Source of the DNA: Rathayibacter sp. Leaf185
GTDB lineage: Bacteria > Actinomycetota > Actinomycetes > Actinomycetales > Microbacteriaceae
Length of the DNA stretch: 64,000 nt
Direction of reading: 5' to 3'
Assembly (NCBI RefSeq): GCF_001423885.1
Contig: NZ_LMPP01000004.1
Location: 248,001 to 312,000, forward strand
The notes beneath the pieces were generated by a model. That model was not told the DNA's origin, ran no database searches, and was given only the letters and a program-made list of their open reading frames with translations. Below are positions 9,130-17,318 of the stretch, piece by piece (positions within the stretch are counted from its first letter, which is position 1; every line of letters starts with the position of its first letter). A program made the position numbers and the translations under genes.

Positions 9130-9930
9130 ATGGACCTGAACACGATCCAGCGCGTCCGCGTCGTCCGCGAGCGCGCCGATCTGGCGGCGATGGGCCCGCG
9201 CACCGCGGTCATCGGAGGCGGTTCCTGGGTCTTCTCCCTCCCGCACGACCACCTCGACGAGCTGCTCGATCTGCAGGGCTTCGGCTGGGAGCCGCTCAGC
9301 GTCACTCCCGCCGGCCTCTCGATCGCCGCGACCTGCACCCTCACCCAGCTCGCCGCTCTGCCCGACCACGGCCCGCTCTTCTTCCAGTGCTGCACGGCCC
9401 TGCTCGGCTCGTTCAAGATCTGGAACGTCGCGACGGTGGCCGGCAACATCGCCAACGCGCTGCCGGCCGGCCCGATGATCGGCCTCGCCGCCGCGCTCGA
9501 CGCCGAGGCGCTGATCTGGCGCGCCGACGGCTCCGACGATCTCGTGCCCGTCGCCGAGCTCGTGACCGGCAACATGACGACGACGCTCGGCCACGGCGAC
9601 GTGATCCGCTCGATCGAGGTCCCGTCGCACGCTCTCGAGGCGCGGACCGCGTTCCGCAAGATCGCCCTCTCGCCGCTCGGTCGCTCCGGCGCGGTCGTGA
9701 TCGGCCGGCTCGACGTCGACGGCGGATTCGTGCTGTGCGTGACGGGTGCGACGATCCGGCCCGAGGTCCTGCGGTTCGCTGCTCTCCCCGCTGCCGACGA
9801 GCTCTCGGCGGGCGTCGACGCGATCGCGACCTGGTTCACCGATCCGCACGGTGCCGCCGACTGGCGGCATGCGGTCTCTCTGGTGCTGGCCGAGGAGATC
9901 CGCCACGAGCTCGAGGGGAGCCGCGCATGA
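9130..9930 (+). CDS. Xanthine dehydrogenase, FAD-binding subunit
   Basis: This is the FAD subunit of a molybdenum hydroxylase of the xanthine dehydrogenase family. It passes electrons from the Fe-S clusters to the final acceptor. The 266-residue protein has the FAD/PCMH signature AVIGGGSWVFS and the second FAD motif NVATVAGNIANALPAGPM, followed by GDVIRSIEVP and the CO-dehydrogenase flavoprotein C-terminal domain (FRKIALSPLGRSGAVV). The stop overlaps the next gene by 4 bp (ATGA). The urate-forming purine genes around it point to a purine substrate. Confidence 0.9.
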   Translation: MDLNTIQRVRVVRERADLAAMGPRTAVIGGGSWVFSLPHDHLDELLDLQGFGWEPLSVTPAGLSIAATCTLTQLAALPDHGPLFFQCCTALLGSFKIWNVATVAGNIANALPAGPMIGLAAALDAEALIWRADGSDDLVPVAELVTGNMTTTLGHGDVIRSIEVPSHALEARTAFRKIALSPLGRSGAVVIGRLDVDGGFVLCVTGATIRPEVLRFAALPAADELSAGVDAIATWFTDPHGAADWRHAVSLVLAEEIRHELEGSRA

Positions 9931-12728
9931 GGTTCACCGTCAACGGCGAGGCGGTCGACGCGACTCCGCGACCCGGCCAGGTCCTGCGCACTCTGCTGCG
10001 CGACCACGATCACTTCGAGGTCAAGAAGGGCTGCGACGCGGGCGACTGCGGCGCCTGCTCGGTGCTCGTCGACGGCACCCCGTTCCACTCCTGCCTCTAC
10101 CCCGCGCACCGCCTCGAGGGCCGCGAGGTGACGACGGCGGCGGGTCTCGGCACCGCAGAGGAGCCGAGCCCCGTGCAGCAGGCCTTCGTCGACTCCGGCG
10201 CGTTCCAGTGCGGCTTCTGCACGGCGGGCATGGTCGTGACGGCGACCGCGATCGAGGGCGCGCGTGCAGAGGACGTCCCGCGGCTGATGAAGGGCAATCT
10301 CTGCCGCTGCACCGGCTACCGCGCGATCGCCGAGGCGGTCAGCGGTGGGCACTCCTGCGGAGGCTCCTGCGAGCACCCGAGCGGCCTGTCCCCCGTCCGC
10401 CGCACCGGCCGCCCGACCGCCGACGAGTCGCGGGTCGGCCGCTCCCTCGGCGCCCCCGCCGGGCGCCGCATCGTGTCGGGCAGCGAGCCCTACACGCTCG
10501 ACGTCGCGGTGCCCGGGCTGCTGCACCTGAAGGTCCTGCAGAGCCCGCACGCTCACGCACGCATCGTGTCGATGGACACCCGCGCGGCGGCCGCGATGCC
10601 CGGCGTCGTCGCGGTGCTGACCGCCTCCGATGTGCCCGATCTGCTCTACTCGACCGCCCGCCACGAGTCGCGGCTCGACGATCCCGACGACACGCGGATG
10701 CTCGACACCGTCGTGCGCTTCCGCGGGCAGCGCGTCGCCGTCGTGGTCGCCGAGTCGGTCGCGCAGGCCGAGATCGCCTGCCGCGCGATCGACGTCGAGT
10801 ACGAGGTGCTGCCGGCCGTCTTCGATCCTGAGGAGGCGCGCTCGCCCGGCGCGCCGCTCCTGCACGGCGAGAAGGACCCGATCGCGTCCCGGATCGCCGA
10901 CCCGGCCTCGAACGTCGTCGCCGAGCTGCACGGCGAGTACGGCGATGTCGCGCAGGGGCTGTCCGAGGCCGACGTCGTCGTCGAGGGCCGCTGGCAGACC
11001 TCGCGCGTCGCGCACACCGCGCTCGAGACGCACGGCACGGTCGGCTGGCTCGACGGCGATCAGCTGGTGCTGCGGACCTCGACCCAGGTGCCGTTCCTCG
11101 TGCGCGACGAGATCGCGCGGATCTTCGACCGGTCGCCCGAGAGCGTCCGCGTGTTCACCGCTCGGGTCGGCGGGGGCTTCGGCGGCAAGCAGGAGATCCT
11201 CACGGAGGACGTCGTCGCCCTGGCCGTGCTCGCGACCGGACGCCCTGTGCAGTACGAGTTCACCCGGACCGACGAGTTCACGATGGCCCCGTGCCGCCAC
11301 CCGATGCGCGTCGGCGTGACGCTCGGCGCCCGCCGCGACGGGCGGCTGACGGCCATGAAGGTCGACGTCCTCTCGGACACGGGGGCCTACGGCAACCACG
11401 GGCCCGGAGTGATGTTCCACGGCACGTCGGAGTCGGTCGCGACCTACAACGCGCCCCACAAGCGCGTCGATGCGCAGGCCGTCTACACGAACAACCTGCC
11501 CTCGGGCGCGTTCCGCGGCTACGGGCTCGGGCAGGTGATCTTCGGCATCGAGTCGGCGATGGACCAGCTCGCCCGCGAGCTCGGCATCGATCCGTTCGAG
11601 CTGCGCCGGATCAACGCGGTGCGCCCCGGTGATCCCCTCGTCGTCACGCACGTCGAGGGCGAGGACATCGGCTTCGCCTCGTACGGGCTCGACCAGTGCC
11701 TCGACCTGACCGAGGCGGCGCTCGTGCGCGGCCGAGCCGACGCGGTCCCGGAGGGGCCCGACTGGCGGATCGGTGAGGGCATGGCGGTCGCGATGATCGC
11801 CACGATCCCTCCGCGCGGCCACTTCTCGGAGGCGACCGTCGAGGTCGACGCCGACGGTGTGCTCACGATCGGAGTCGGCACCTCCGAGTTCGGCAACGGC
11901 ACCACGACCGTGCACACCCAGCTCGTCGCGAGCGCGTTCGGCGCCTCGGCTGACCGGGTGCGCATCCGGCAGTCCGACACCGCCGCTGCGCGGTACGACA
12001 CCGGCGCGTTCGGCAGCGCGGGGACGGTCGTCGCGGGCAAGGCGGTCTACGCCGCGGCCGTGCGGCTGCTCGCCGACCTCCGCTCGCTCGCGAAGCGGCT
12101 GACCGGGATCGAGGGCGGCGAGTTCGAGCCGGACGACGAGGGACTGCTCGCGCCCGACGGCACCCGAGTGAGCTTCGGCGATCTCGCGCTCGCGGCCGGC
12201 GGGCCGGTCAGCGCGACGGGGACCGAGGACGGCGCTCAGCGCTCGCTCGCGTTCAACGTGCAGGGCTTCCGCGTCGCCGTGCGCGCATCGACCGGCGAGG
12301 TCCGCATCCTGCAGTCGGTGCAGGCCGCGGATGCGGGCTTCGTCATCAACCCGGAGCAGTGCCGCGGCCAGGTCGAGGGCGGAGTCGCCCAGGCGATCGG
12401 CTCGGCGCTCTACGAGGAGGTGATCCTCGACGGCGCGGGCACGGTCACGACGGCGATCCTCCGGAACTACCACATCCCGCAGATGGCGGACGTGCCCACG
12501 ACGGAGGTGCTCTTCGCCGACACCGCCGACGACCTCGGCCCGTTCGGTGCGAAGTCGATGAGCGAGGCGCCCTACAACCCGGTCGCCCCGGCGCTGGCCA
12601 ACGCCGTCCGCGACGCGATCGGGGTGCGGCCCTTCGAGCTGCCGCTCTCGCGCGACCGGGTGTGGCGCCTGCTGCACCCCGATGCCGCCCCGGTCCGCAC
12701 CGTCGCGGCGGAGGCGCCCCAGGGCTGA
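9927..12728 (+). CDS. Xanthine dehydrogenase, fused 2Fe-2S and molybdopterin-binding subunit
   Basis: A 933-residue protein joins two parts that are often separate. Residues 1-155 are the 2Fe-2S unit: a plant-ferredoxin site with Cys 36, 41, 44 and 56 (GCDAGDCGACS) and a second site in CGFCTAGM and CRCTGYR. From about 170 onward is the molybdenum domain with GGGFGGKQEI, SGAFRGYGLGQ and the terminal GAKSMSEAP carrying the catalytic-type Glu. Most relatives have GAKGIGEPP or similar there, so the loop is slightly altered. A linker HSCGGSCEHPS adds unusual cysteines. With the FAD subunit it should oxidise hypoxanthine/xanthine to urate in the cytosol. Confidence 0.9.
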   Translation: MRFTVNGEAVDATPRPGQVLRTLLRDHDHFEVKKGCDAGDCGACSVLVDGTPFHSCLYPAHRLEGREVTTAAGLGTAEEPSPVQQAFVDSGAFQCGFCTAGMVVTATAIEGARAEDVPRLMKGNLCRCTGYRAIAEAVSGGHSCGGSCEHPSGLSPVRRTGRPTADESRVGRSLGAPAGRRIVSGSEPYTLDVAVPGLLHLKVLQSPHAHARIVSMDTRAAAAMPGVVAVLTASDVPDLLYSTARHESRLDDPDDTRMLDTVVRFRGQRVAVVVAESVAQAEIACRAIDVEYEVLPAVFDPEEARSPGAPLLHGEKDPIASRIADPASNVVAELHGEYGDVAQGLSEADVVVEGRWQTSRVAHTALETHGTVGWLDGDQLVLRTSTQVPFLVRDEIARIFDRSPESVRVFTARVGGGFGGKQEILTEDVVALAVLATGRPVQYEFTRTDEFTMAPCRHPMRVGVTLGARRDGRLTAMKVDVLSDTGAYGNHGPGVMFHGTSESVATYNAPHKRVDAQAVYTNNLPSGAFRGYGLGQVIFGIESAMDQLARELGIDPFELRRINAVRPGDPLVVTHVEGEDIGFASYGLDQCLDLTEAALVRGRADAVPEGPDWRIGEGMAVAMIATIPPRGHFSEATVEVDADGVLTIGVGTSEFGNGTTTVHTQLVASAFGASADRVRIRQSDTAAARYDTGAFGSAGTVVAGKAVYAAAVRLLADLRSLAKRLTGIEGGEFEPDDEGLLAPDGTRVSFGDLALAAGGPVSATGTEDGAQRSLAFNVQGFRVAVRASTGEVRILQSVQAADAGFVINPEQCRGQVEGGVAQAIGSALYEEVILDGAGTVTTAILRNYHIPQMADVPTTEVLFADTADDLGPFGAKSMSEAPYNPVAPALANAVRDAIGVRPFELPLSRDRVWRLLHPDAAPVRTVAAEAPQG

Positions 12729-12989
12729 GCGGGCTCGTCCACTGGCCGGCCCTGCGCTATCGGGCGCCCGGCCACGTCCCCTGCGAGTCGCCCGGCGCAA
12801 CTGGACTCCGAACCGGCCCTGCCTGCGCTGAAGGTCCGGCAGGCGCCCACTCACGCGACGCACGCTTGCATGCTGGTCAGGAGCCGCGCGGGGGCGGAGG
12901 GAGACCCACCGCCGTCAGCGGGTCGGCAGTCCGGTTCTTCCTCACATTCATGCACATCGGTCCGCGCGCTGCTCGCTCAGCGCTCGGTC
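12729..12989. other. Gap between convergent xanthine dehydrogenase and 8-oxoguanine deaminase genes
   Basis: The two genes face each other across 261 GC-rich bases. No convincing gene, tRNA or T-tailed hairpin was found. Confidence 0.5.
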
Positions 12990-14387
12990 TCAGACCCGTG
13001 ACGCCAGCTCCGCGCTCGCGCGGGCGACCTCGCGGGCGATCGCGTCCTCGTCCGCGTGCACGAGCCGACCCTCCGTCACCGTCGGCCGCCCGTTGACCAG
13101 CAGCAGTGTCAGCGGAGGCTGCGACCCCAGCGCCAGCGCCGCGACCGGGTCCGCGATCCCCGCGTGCTCGATCCCGTCGACCTTCCACAGCGCCAGATCC
13201 GCCAGCTTCCCGACCTCGATCGAGCCGATCTCGTCCTGCCGGCCGAGCACCCGCGCGCCCCCGATCGTCGCGACCGAGAGCGCCTGGCGAGCGCTCATCC
13301 GGTCGGCACCGGCGCGCAGCCGGTTCATCAGCACCGCCTCGCGGATCTCGATGCCGAGCTGCCCCGACTCGTTCGACGCCGCTCCGTCGACACCGAGACC
13401 GACCGGCGCCCCGGCCGCGAGCAGTTGCGGGATCGGCGCGATCCCCGCGGCGAGCCGGCCGTTCGAGGAGGGGCAGTGCGCGACTCCGGTGCCCGTGGCC
13501 GCGAACTTCGCGATGGCGTCGTCGTCGAGGTGCACGCAGTGCGCCATCCAGACGTCGTCGCCGAGCCAGCCGAGCGACTCGAGGTAGTCGGTGGGAGACA
13601 TCCCGAACGCCTCGCGGGTGTAGGCGTCCTCCTCGATCGTCTCGGAGCCGTGGGTGTGCAGCCGCACGCCGAGCTGGCGGGCGAGCACCGCCGATTCGCG
13701 CAGCAGATCGGGAGTGACCGAGAACGGCGAGCACGGCGCGATCGCGACGCGCACCATCGAGTCGAAGGAGGCGTCGTGGTAGCGCTCGACGGCCGCGCCG
13801 CTCGCCTCCAGCGCCGCCGCGGTCGTCTCGACGGCGAAGTCCGGCGGCAGGCCGCCCTGCGACTCGCCGAGGTCCATCGAGCCGCGGGTCGCATGCAGGC
13901 GGAGCCCGAGGGTCGACGCCGCGTCGACGATCCCGCCGACGATGTCACCGGATCCGCGCGGGAACACGTAGTGGTGGTCGCCGACGGTCGTGCAGCCGGA
14001 GCGGGCGAGCACGCCCATGGCGCCGAGGGCGGCGGAGCGGGTGAGGTCGGCGTCGATCCGCGACCACGCGGGGTAGAGCGCGACGAGCCAGTCGAAGAGG
14101 ATCGAGTCCTGCGCCCAGCCGCGGGTGAGCCACTGGTAGAGGTGGTGGTGCGTGTTGACGAGGCCCGGCGTGAGCAGGTGCCCGCGTCCGTCGACGCGCG
14201 TGATCGTCACCGGCTCCTGCGCGGGCAGCCCGGTCGGCGCACGGCCGTCGAGGGCCCAGGCCGGAGGCGCGCCCGCGCCGACCGCGGTGATGCGGCGGTC
14301 GTCGACGACCACGTGGCCGCCCGAGTGCTCGCTGCCCGCCGCATCGACGGTGGCGACGTGGGCTCCGGTGATGATGTGGCGCTGCAT
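12990..14387 (-). CDS. 8-oxoguanine deaminase / amidohydrolase of the TrzN-guanine deaminase group
   Basis: This metal-dependent amidohydrolase probably deaminates 8-oxoguanine (or a related purine) to urate, feeding oxidised guanine into the uricase route. The 465-residue protein has LLTPGLVNTHHHLYQWLTRGWAQ (HxH metal site and the LYQ/LTR phrase typical of 8-oxoguanine deaminases), LHTHGSETIEED, MAHCVHL, VAHCPSSNGRLAAGIAP and LGVDGAASNES with the metal-binding Asp. A GlnR-type box lies 23 bp before its ATG. A hydroxyatrazine-type ethylaminohydrolase is the main alternative; the purine neighbourhood favours 8-oxoguanine. Confidence 0.8.
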   Translation of the reverse strand: MQRHIITGAHVATVDAAGSEHSGGHVVVDDRRITAVGAGAPPAWALDGRAPTGLPAQEPVTITRVDGRGHLLTPGLVNTHHHLYQWLTRGWAQDSILFDWLVALYPAWSRIDADLTRSAALGAMGVLARSGCTTVGDHHYVFPRGSGDIVGGIVDAASTLGLRLHATRGSMDLGESQGGLPPDFAVETTAAALEASGAAVERYHDASFDSMVRVAIAPCSPFSVTPDLLRESAVLARQLGVRLHTHGSETIEEDAYTREAFGMSPTDYLESLGWLGDDVWMAHCVHLDDDAIAKFAATGTGVAHCPSSNGRLAAGIAPIPQLLAAGAPVGLGVDGAASNESGQLGIEIREAVLMNRLRAGADRMSARQALSVATIGGARVLGRQDEIGSIEVGKLADLALWKVDGIEHAGIADPVAALALGSQPPLTLLLVNGRPTVTEGRLVHADEDAIAREVARASAELASRV

Positions 14388-14409
14388 CCCCCGAGCATGC
14401 CACCGCCGT

Positions 14410-14425
14410 GTTTCCCGTCGGTTTC
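14410..14425 (-). promoter_or_regulatory. Candidate GlnR-type nitrogen box, 8-oxoguanine deaminase
   Basis: Read on the minus strand the site is GAAAC-CGACGG-GAAAC, two identical half-sites 11 bp apart. It sits just upstream of the deaminase ATG (14387), which places it in or very near the promoter. The same GAAAC-n6-GAAAC layout recurs at 27502 and 43286. Confidence 0.5.
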
Positions 14426-14447
14426 CGCGCGGCCCCTGATGCCCTCC

Positions 14448-14508
14448 CGCGAGATGCCACTTCGGTACGCGACACGCCGGGAGACGCGTACCGAAGTGGC
14501 ATCTCGCG
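14448..14508. repeat. Perfect 24-bp inverted repeat, copy 1 of a dispersed hairpin
   Basis: The arms 14448-14471 and 14485-14508 are exact reverse complements over 24 bases, with a 13-base loop. The arm core is GAGATGCCACTTCGGTACGC. A second, imperfect copy lies at 32426-32485. Here it follows the xdhC stop by about 16 bp on the minus strand, so it may end that transcript, but the sharing of its sequence between unrelated loci suggests a dispersed element. Confidence 0.85.
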
Positions 14509-14523
14509 GAGCGCGCCAGGGCG

Positions 14524-15618
14524 TCAGCGCGCCGCGTGGATCGGCCCGGCGCGACCCGCGAGCGGCGTTCCGGAGGCGCCGGAGCGGATCGCCAGCACCT
14601 CCGCGAGGATCGACACCGCCGTCTCCTCCGGCGTGGACGCGCCGATGTCGAGACCGATCGGCGAGTGCAGCCGGGTGAGCGCGTCCTCGGCGACCCCCGC
14701 CGTCCGCAGGAGCCCCAGCCGGCGCTCGTGCGTGCGGCGCGAACCCATCGCCCCGACGTACGCGACGGGCAGCGTCAGCGCCAGCTCGAGCAGCGGGATG
14801 TCGAACTTCTCGTCGTGGGTCAGCACCGCGATCACCGTGCGGGCGTCGACCGGAGTACTCGCGAGGTAGTCGGAGGGCCACTCGACCACCACCTCGTCGG
14901 CCGCGGGGAAGCGCTCAGCCGTCGCGAAGACCGGCCGCGCGTCGCACACCGTCACGCGGTAGCCGAGCAGGGCGCCCGCGGCGCAGAGAGCGGCCGAGAA
15001 GTCGACGGCGCCGAAGACGAGCAGTCGTGGCTTCTCGGCGTGGACGATGTAGGTCACCTCGAGCTCGGAGCCCTGGCAGTCGATCTCGACGCTCGCGGAG
15101 CGGCCCGAGAGCATGCGCGCCGAACGCTCGGCGAGGATCCGGCGCACCGTGTCGTCATCGAGGTGCTGCCCGACGACGTCCTGCGCGCGCGTGGCTCCGG
15201 TCAGCACCAGCCCGACGAGTTCCTCCGGCCCCCCGACGATCATCGCGAGCCCCGCCGGACGCCCCGCCCGGGCGGCCCGCAGCTCGGCGAGCACCGCTCC
15301 CGACGACGCGTCGACGGCGTGCCCGAGCACCCGCAGCTGCCCGCCGCACGACAGGCCGGCCGCGAAGGCCGCCTCATCGTCGAAGCCGAAGTGCTCCGAG
15401 GCGCTCACTCCCGCCCCGAGCACCTCCAGTGCCAGCTCGTAGGCCTGCGCCTCGACGCAGCCGCCCGAGATCGAGCCGATCGCGGCGCCCTCCTCGTCGA
15501 CCGCCATCGACGAGCCGAGGGCGCGCGGGGCGGATCCGAAGACATGGGTCACGGTGACCACGGCGACGCGCTGGCCCGCCTCGACGCGCTCGAGGATCGG
15601 CACGGCCAGTTCGAGCAC
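14524..15618 (-). CDS. xdhC: XdhC/CoxI family molybdenum-hydroxylase maturation factor
   Basis: XdhC proteins bind molybdenum cofactor and help its sulfuration and insertion into xanthine dehydrogenase. The 364-residue length fits XdhC. Visible are HVFGSAPRALGSSMAVDEEGAAIGSISGGCVEAQ (the CoxI-type N-terminal domain with its conserved Cys), LSCGGQLRVLGH, a Rossmann-like KPRLLVFGAVDFSAALCAAGALLGYRVTVCDARP, and the C-terminal VAYVGAMGSRRTHERRL with HSPIGLDIGASTPEETAVSI. It is divergent from allantoinase; the 104-bp gap carries a GlnR-type box, so both may answer to nitrogen. Confidence 0.9.
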   Translation of the reverse strand: MLELAVPILERVEAGQRVAVVTVTHVFGSAPRALGSSMAVDEEGAAIGSISGGCVEAQAYELALEVLGAGVSASEHFGFDDEAAFAAGLSCGGQLRVLGHAVDASSGAVLAELRAARAGRPAGLAMIVGGPEELVGLVLTGATRAQDVVGQHLDDDTVRRILAERSARMLSGRSASVEIDCQGSELEVTYIVHAEKPRLLVFGAVDFSAALCAAGALLGYRVTVCDARPVFATAERFPAADEVVVEWPSDYLASTPVDARTVIAVLTHDEKFDIPLLELALTLPVAYVGAMGSRRTHERRLGLLRTAGVAEDALTRLHSPIGLDIGASTPEETAVSILAEVLAIRSGASGTPLAGRAGPIHAAR

Positions 15619-15684
15619 GGCGACCTCCTCGGAGCGGAACGGAAGGCGTCACTGCCGGGGGCGCGAGCGAGCCGCCGAAGGGCG

Positions 15685-15700
15685 CTCACACGCAGGAAAC
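15685..15700 (+). promoter_or_regulatory. Candidate GlnR-type box between xdhC and allantoinase
   Basis: CTCAC-ACGCAG-GAAAC keeps the AC-n9-AC spacing and the exact GAAAC half-site. It lies in the divergent xdhC/allB gap and overlaps the likely -35 position of the allB promoter, so it could act on either gene. Confidence 0.4.
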
Positions 15701-15708
15701 ATGCCGAG

Positions 15709-15714
15709 TATAGG
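15709..15714 (+). promoter_or_regulatory. Probable -10 element of a near-leaderless allantoinase promoter
   Basis: TATAGG ends eight bases before the allB ATG at 15723, so transcription would begin at or within a base or two of the start codon. CTCACA at 15685, 18 bp upstream, is a possible -35. No clear Shine-Dalgarno site is present apart from a weak AGGG inside the -10, which agrees with a leaderless message. Confidence 0.45.
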
Positions 15715-15722
15715 GTCGATCC

Positions 15723-17078
15723 ATGCCTTCCGACGCTCCCTCGCTCGACCTCGTGATCCGCTCCTCCGCCGTGCTGACCGAGCACGGCCGTCAGCCCGCG
15801 AGCATCGCGATCGCCGAGGGTCTGATCGTCGCCGTCGGCGCCTTCGATGCGCCGTGGCGGACCCTCGAGGAGGTCACCCTACCCGAGGGCCAGGTGCTGA
15901 TCCCGGGCGCGGTCGACACCCACGTGCACGTCAACGAGCCCGGCCGCACCGAGTGGGAGGGGTTCGCCTCGGCCACCAGGGCCGCGGCGGCCGGAGGCGT
16001 CACCACGATCATCGACATGCCGCTGAACTCGATCCCGCCGACGACAACCGTCGCGGGCCTCGAGGCCAAGCGCGCGGCGGCCGGCCCGCAGGCGCTGGTC
16101 GACGTGGGCTTCTGGGGCGGAGCGATCCCGTCCAACCTGGGTACCCTCCGCGAGCTCCACGACGCCGGCGTCTTCGGCTTCAAGTGCTTCCTCTCGCCGA
16201 GCGGAGTGGACGAGTTCCCGCACCTCAGCACCGATCAGCTGTTCGAGGCGATGCACGAGATCGCCGCGTTCGACGGTCTGCTGATCGTGCACGCCGAGGA
16301 CCCGGCCGAGCTCGAGTCGAGCGCGAACGACGGAGGCACCTCGTACGGCGCGTTCGTCGACTCGCGGCCACCCGCGTCCGAGAAGAGCGCGATCCTGCAC
16401 GTGATCGAGGCGGTCCGCGAGACCGGTGGCCGCGCGCACATCCTGCACCTCTCCTCCGCCGATGCCCTTCCACTGCTGCGCGAGGCGAAGGCCGAGGGAC
16501 TGCGGATCACTGCCGAGACCTGCCCGCACTACCTGACCTTCGACGCGGCCTCGATCCCCGACGGCGCGACCGAGTTCAAGTGCTGCCCGCCCATCCGCGA
16601 CGAGCGCAACCGCGAGCTGCTCTGGAAGGGCCTGCTCGACGGCACGATCGACATCATCGCCTCCGACCACTCCCCCGCCACTGCCGAGCTGAAGTTCGCG
16701 CACGACGGCGACTTCGGCCTCGCCTGGGGCGGCATCTCGGGCCTCGAGCTGAGCTTCCGCGCGATCTGGACCGGAGCGCACGAGCGCGGGATCCCGCTCG
16801 AGCAGGTCGTCGCCTGGATGTCGACCGGCACCGCCGCCTTCGCCGGACTCGGGCACAAGGGCCTGCTGCGAGCGGGCGCCGACGCCGACCTGGTGGCTTT
16901 CGATCCCGACGCCCAGTCGCGCATCGACGTCGGCGCGCTCGCCCACAAGAACAAGGTGTCGGCCTACGACGGCCGCGTGCTCCGCGGCGCCGTCGCCGCC
17001 ACCTGGGTCGGCGGAGTCGCGGTGACCGCGGCCACGCAGGCCCCGGTCGGCCGCCTCCTGACCCGCCCTCAGCTCTGA
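15723..17078 (+). CDS. allB: Allantoinase
   Basis: AllB hydrolyses allantoin to allantoate, the step after uricase, HIU hydrolase and OHCU decarboxylase. The 451-residue protein is a cyclic amidohydrolase with IPGAVDTHVHVNEPGRTEWEGF (metal HxH), GFKCFLSPSGVDEFP with the lysine expected to be carboxylated, IVHAEDP, HILHLSSA, AETCPHYLTF and IIASDHSPAT with the final metal Asp. The FKCF and EFPH phrases separate allantoinases from dihydropyrimidinases. It is divergent from xdhC; the product is used by the amidohydrolase at 24946. Confidence 0.93.
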   Translation: MPSDAPSLDLVIRSSAVLTEHGRQPASIAIAEGLIVAVGAFDAPWRTLEEVTLPEGQVLIPGAVDTHVHVNEPGRTEWEGFASATRAAAAGGVTTIIDMPLNSIPPTTTVAGLEAKRAAAGPQALVDVGFWGGAIPSNLGTLRELHDAGVFGFKCFLSPSGVDEFPHLSTDQLFEAMHEIAAFDGLLIVHAEDPAELESSANDGGTSYGAFVDSRPPASEKSAILHVIEAVRETGGRAHILHLSSADALPLLREAKAEGLRITAETCPHYLTFDAASIPDGATEFKCCPPIRDERNRELLWKGLLDGTIDIIASDHSPATAELKFAHDGDFGLAWGGISGLELSFRAIWTGAHERGIPLEQVVAWMSTGTAAFAGLGHKGLLRAGADADLVAFDPDAQSRIDVGALAHKNKVSAYDGRVLRGAVAATWVGGVAVTAATQAPVGRLLTRPQL

Positions 17079-17135
17079 CGCCGTCCGCGAGTCTCCGCTC
17101 GGGCCCACAGCACTCGCGCCGTGTCGCGCAGACGT

Positions 17136-17162
17136 GTTCCGGGCACGTTTCGAGCGTGTGAA
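17136..17162 (-). promoter_or_regulatory. Candidate GlnR-type box with three phased half-sites, uricase operon
   Basis: On the minus strand the site reads TTCAC-n6-GAAAC-n6-GGAAC, three half-sites each 11 bp apart, the layout described for multi-site GlnR operators. It lies about 157 bp before the uricase ATG in a 240-bp gap that has no gene. Confidence 0.5.
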
Positions 17163-17318
17163 CGTGCGCGGTTCCCGGCGCTCGAGCGGGCGGATCGCAC
17201 AAGACTGGCGGGGCGGCGGCAATGGATTCGGCGCATCGGGAGGCGCGGGCCGCGTCCCGGCCGCGGGATCCTGACAGACGGGCGCACGCCGCCCACCACT
17301 ACCCGAACAGGAGCGGAC

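Noticed and set aside
9069-12863. A 1264-codon open frame on the minus strand across the xanthine dehydrogenase genes
   Set aside because: It is the antisense shadow of strongly recognised genes in very GC-rich DNA. Its translation is Arg/Gly/Asp-rich with no family features.
12877-12989. A possible gene end in the gap after the xanthine dehydrogenase genes
   Set aside because: Short frames on both strands end here, but none has a start, ribosome site or recognisable motif.
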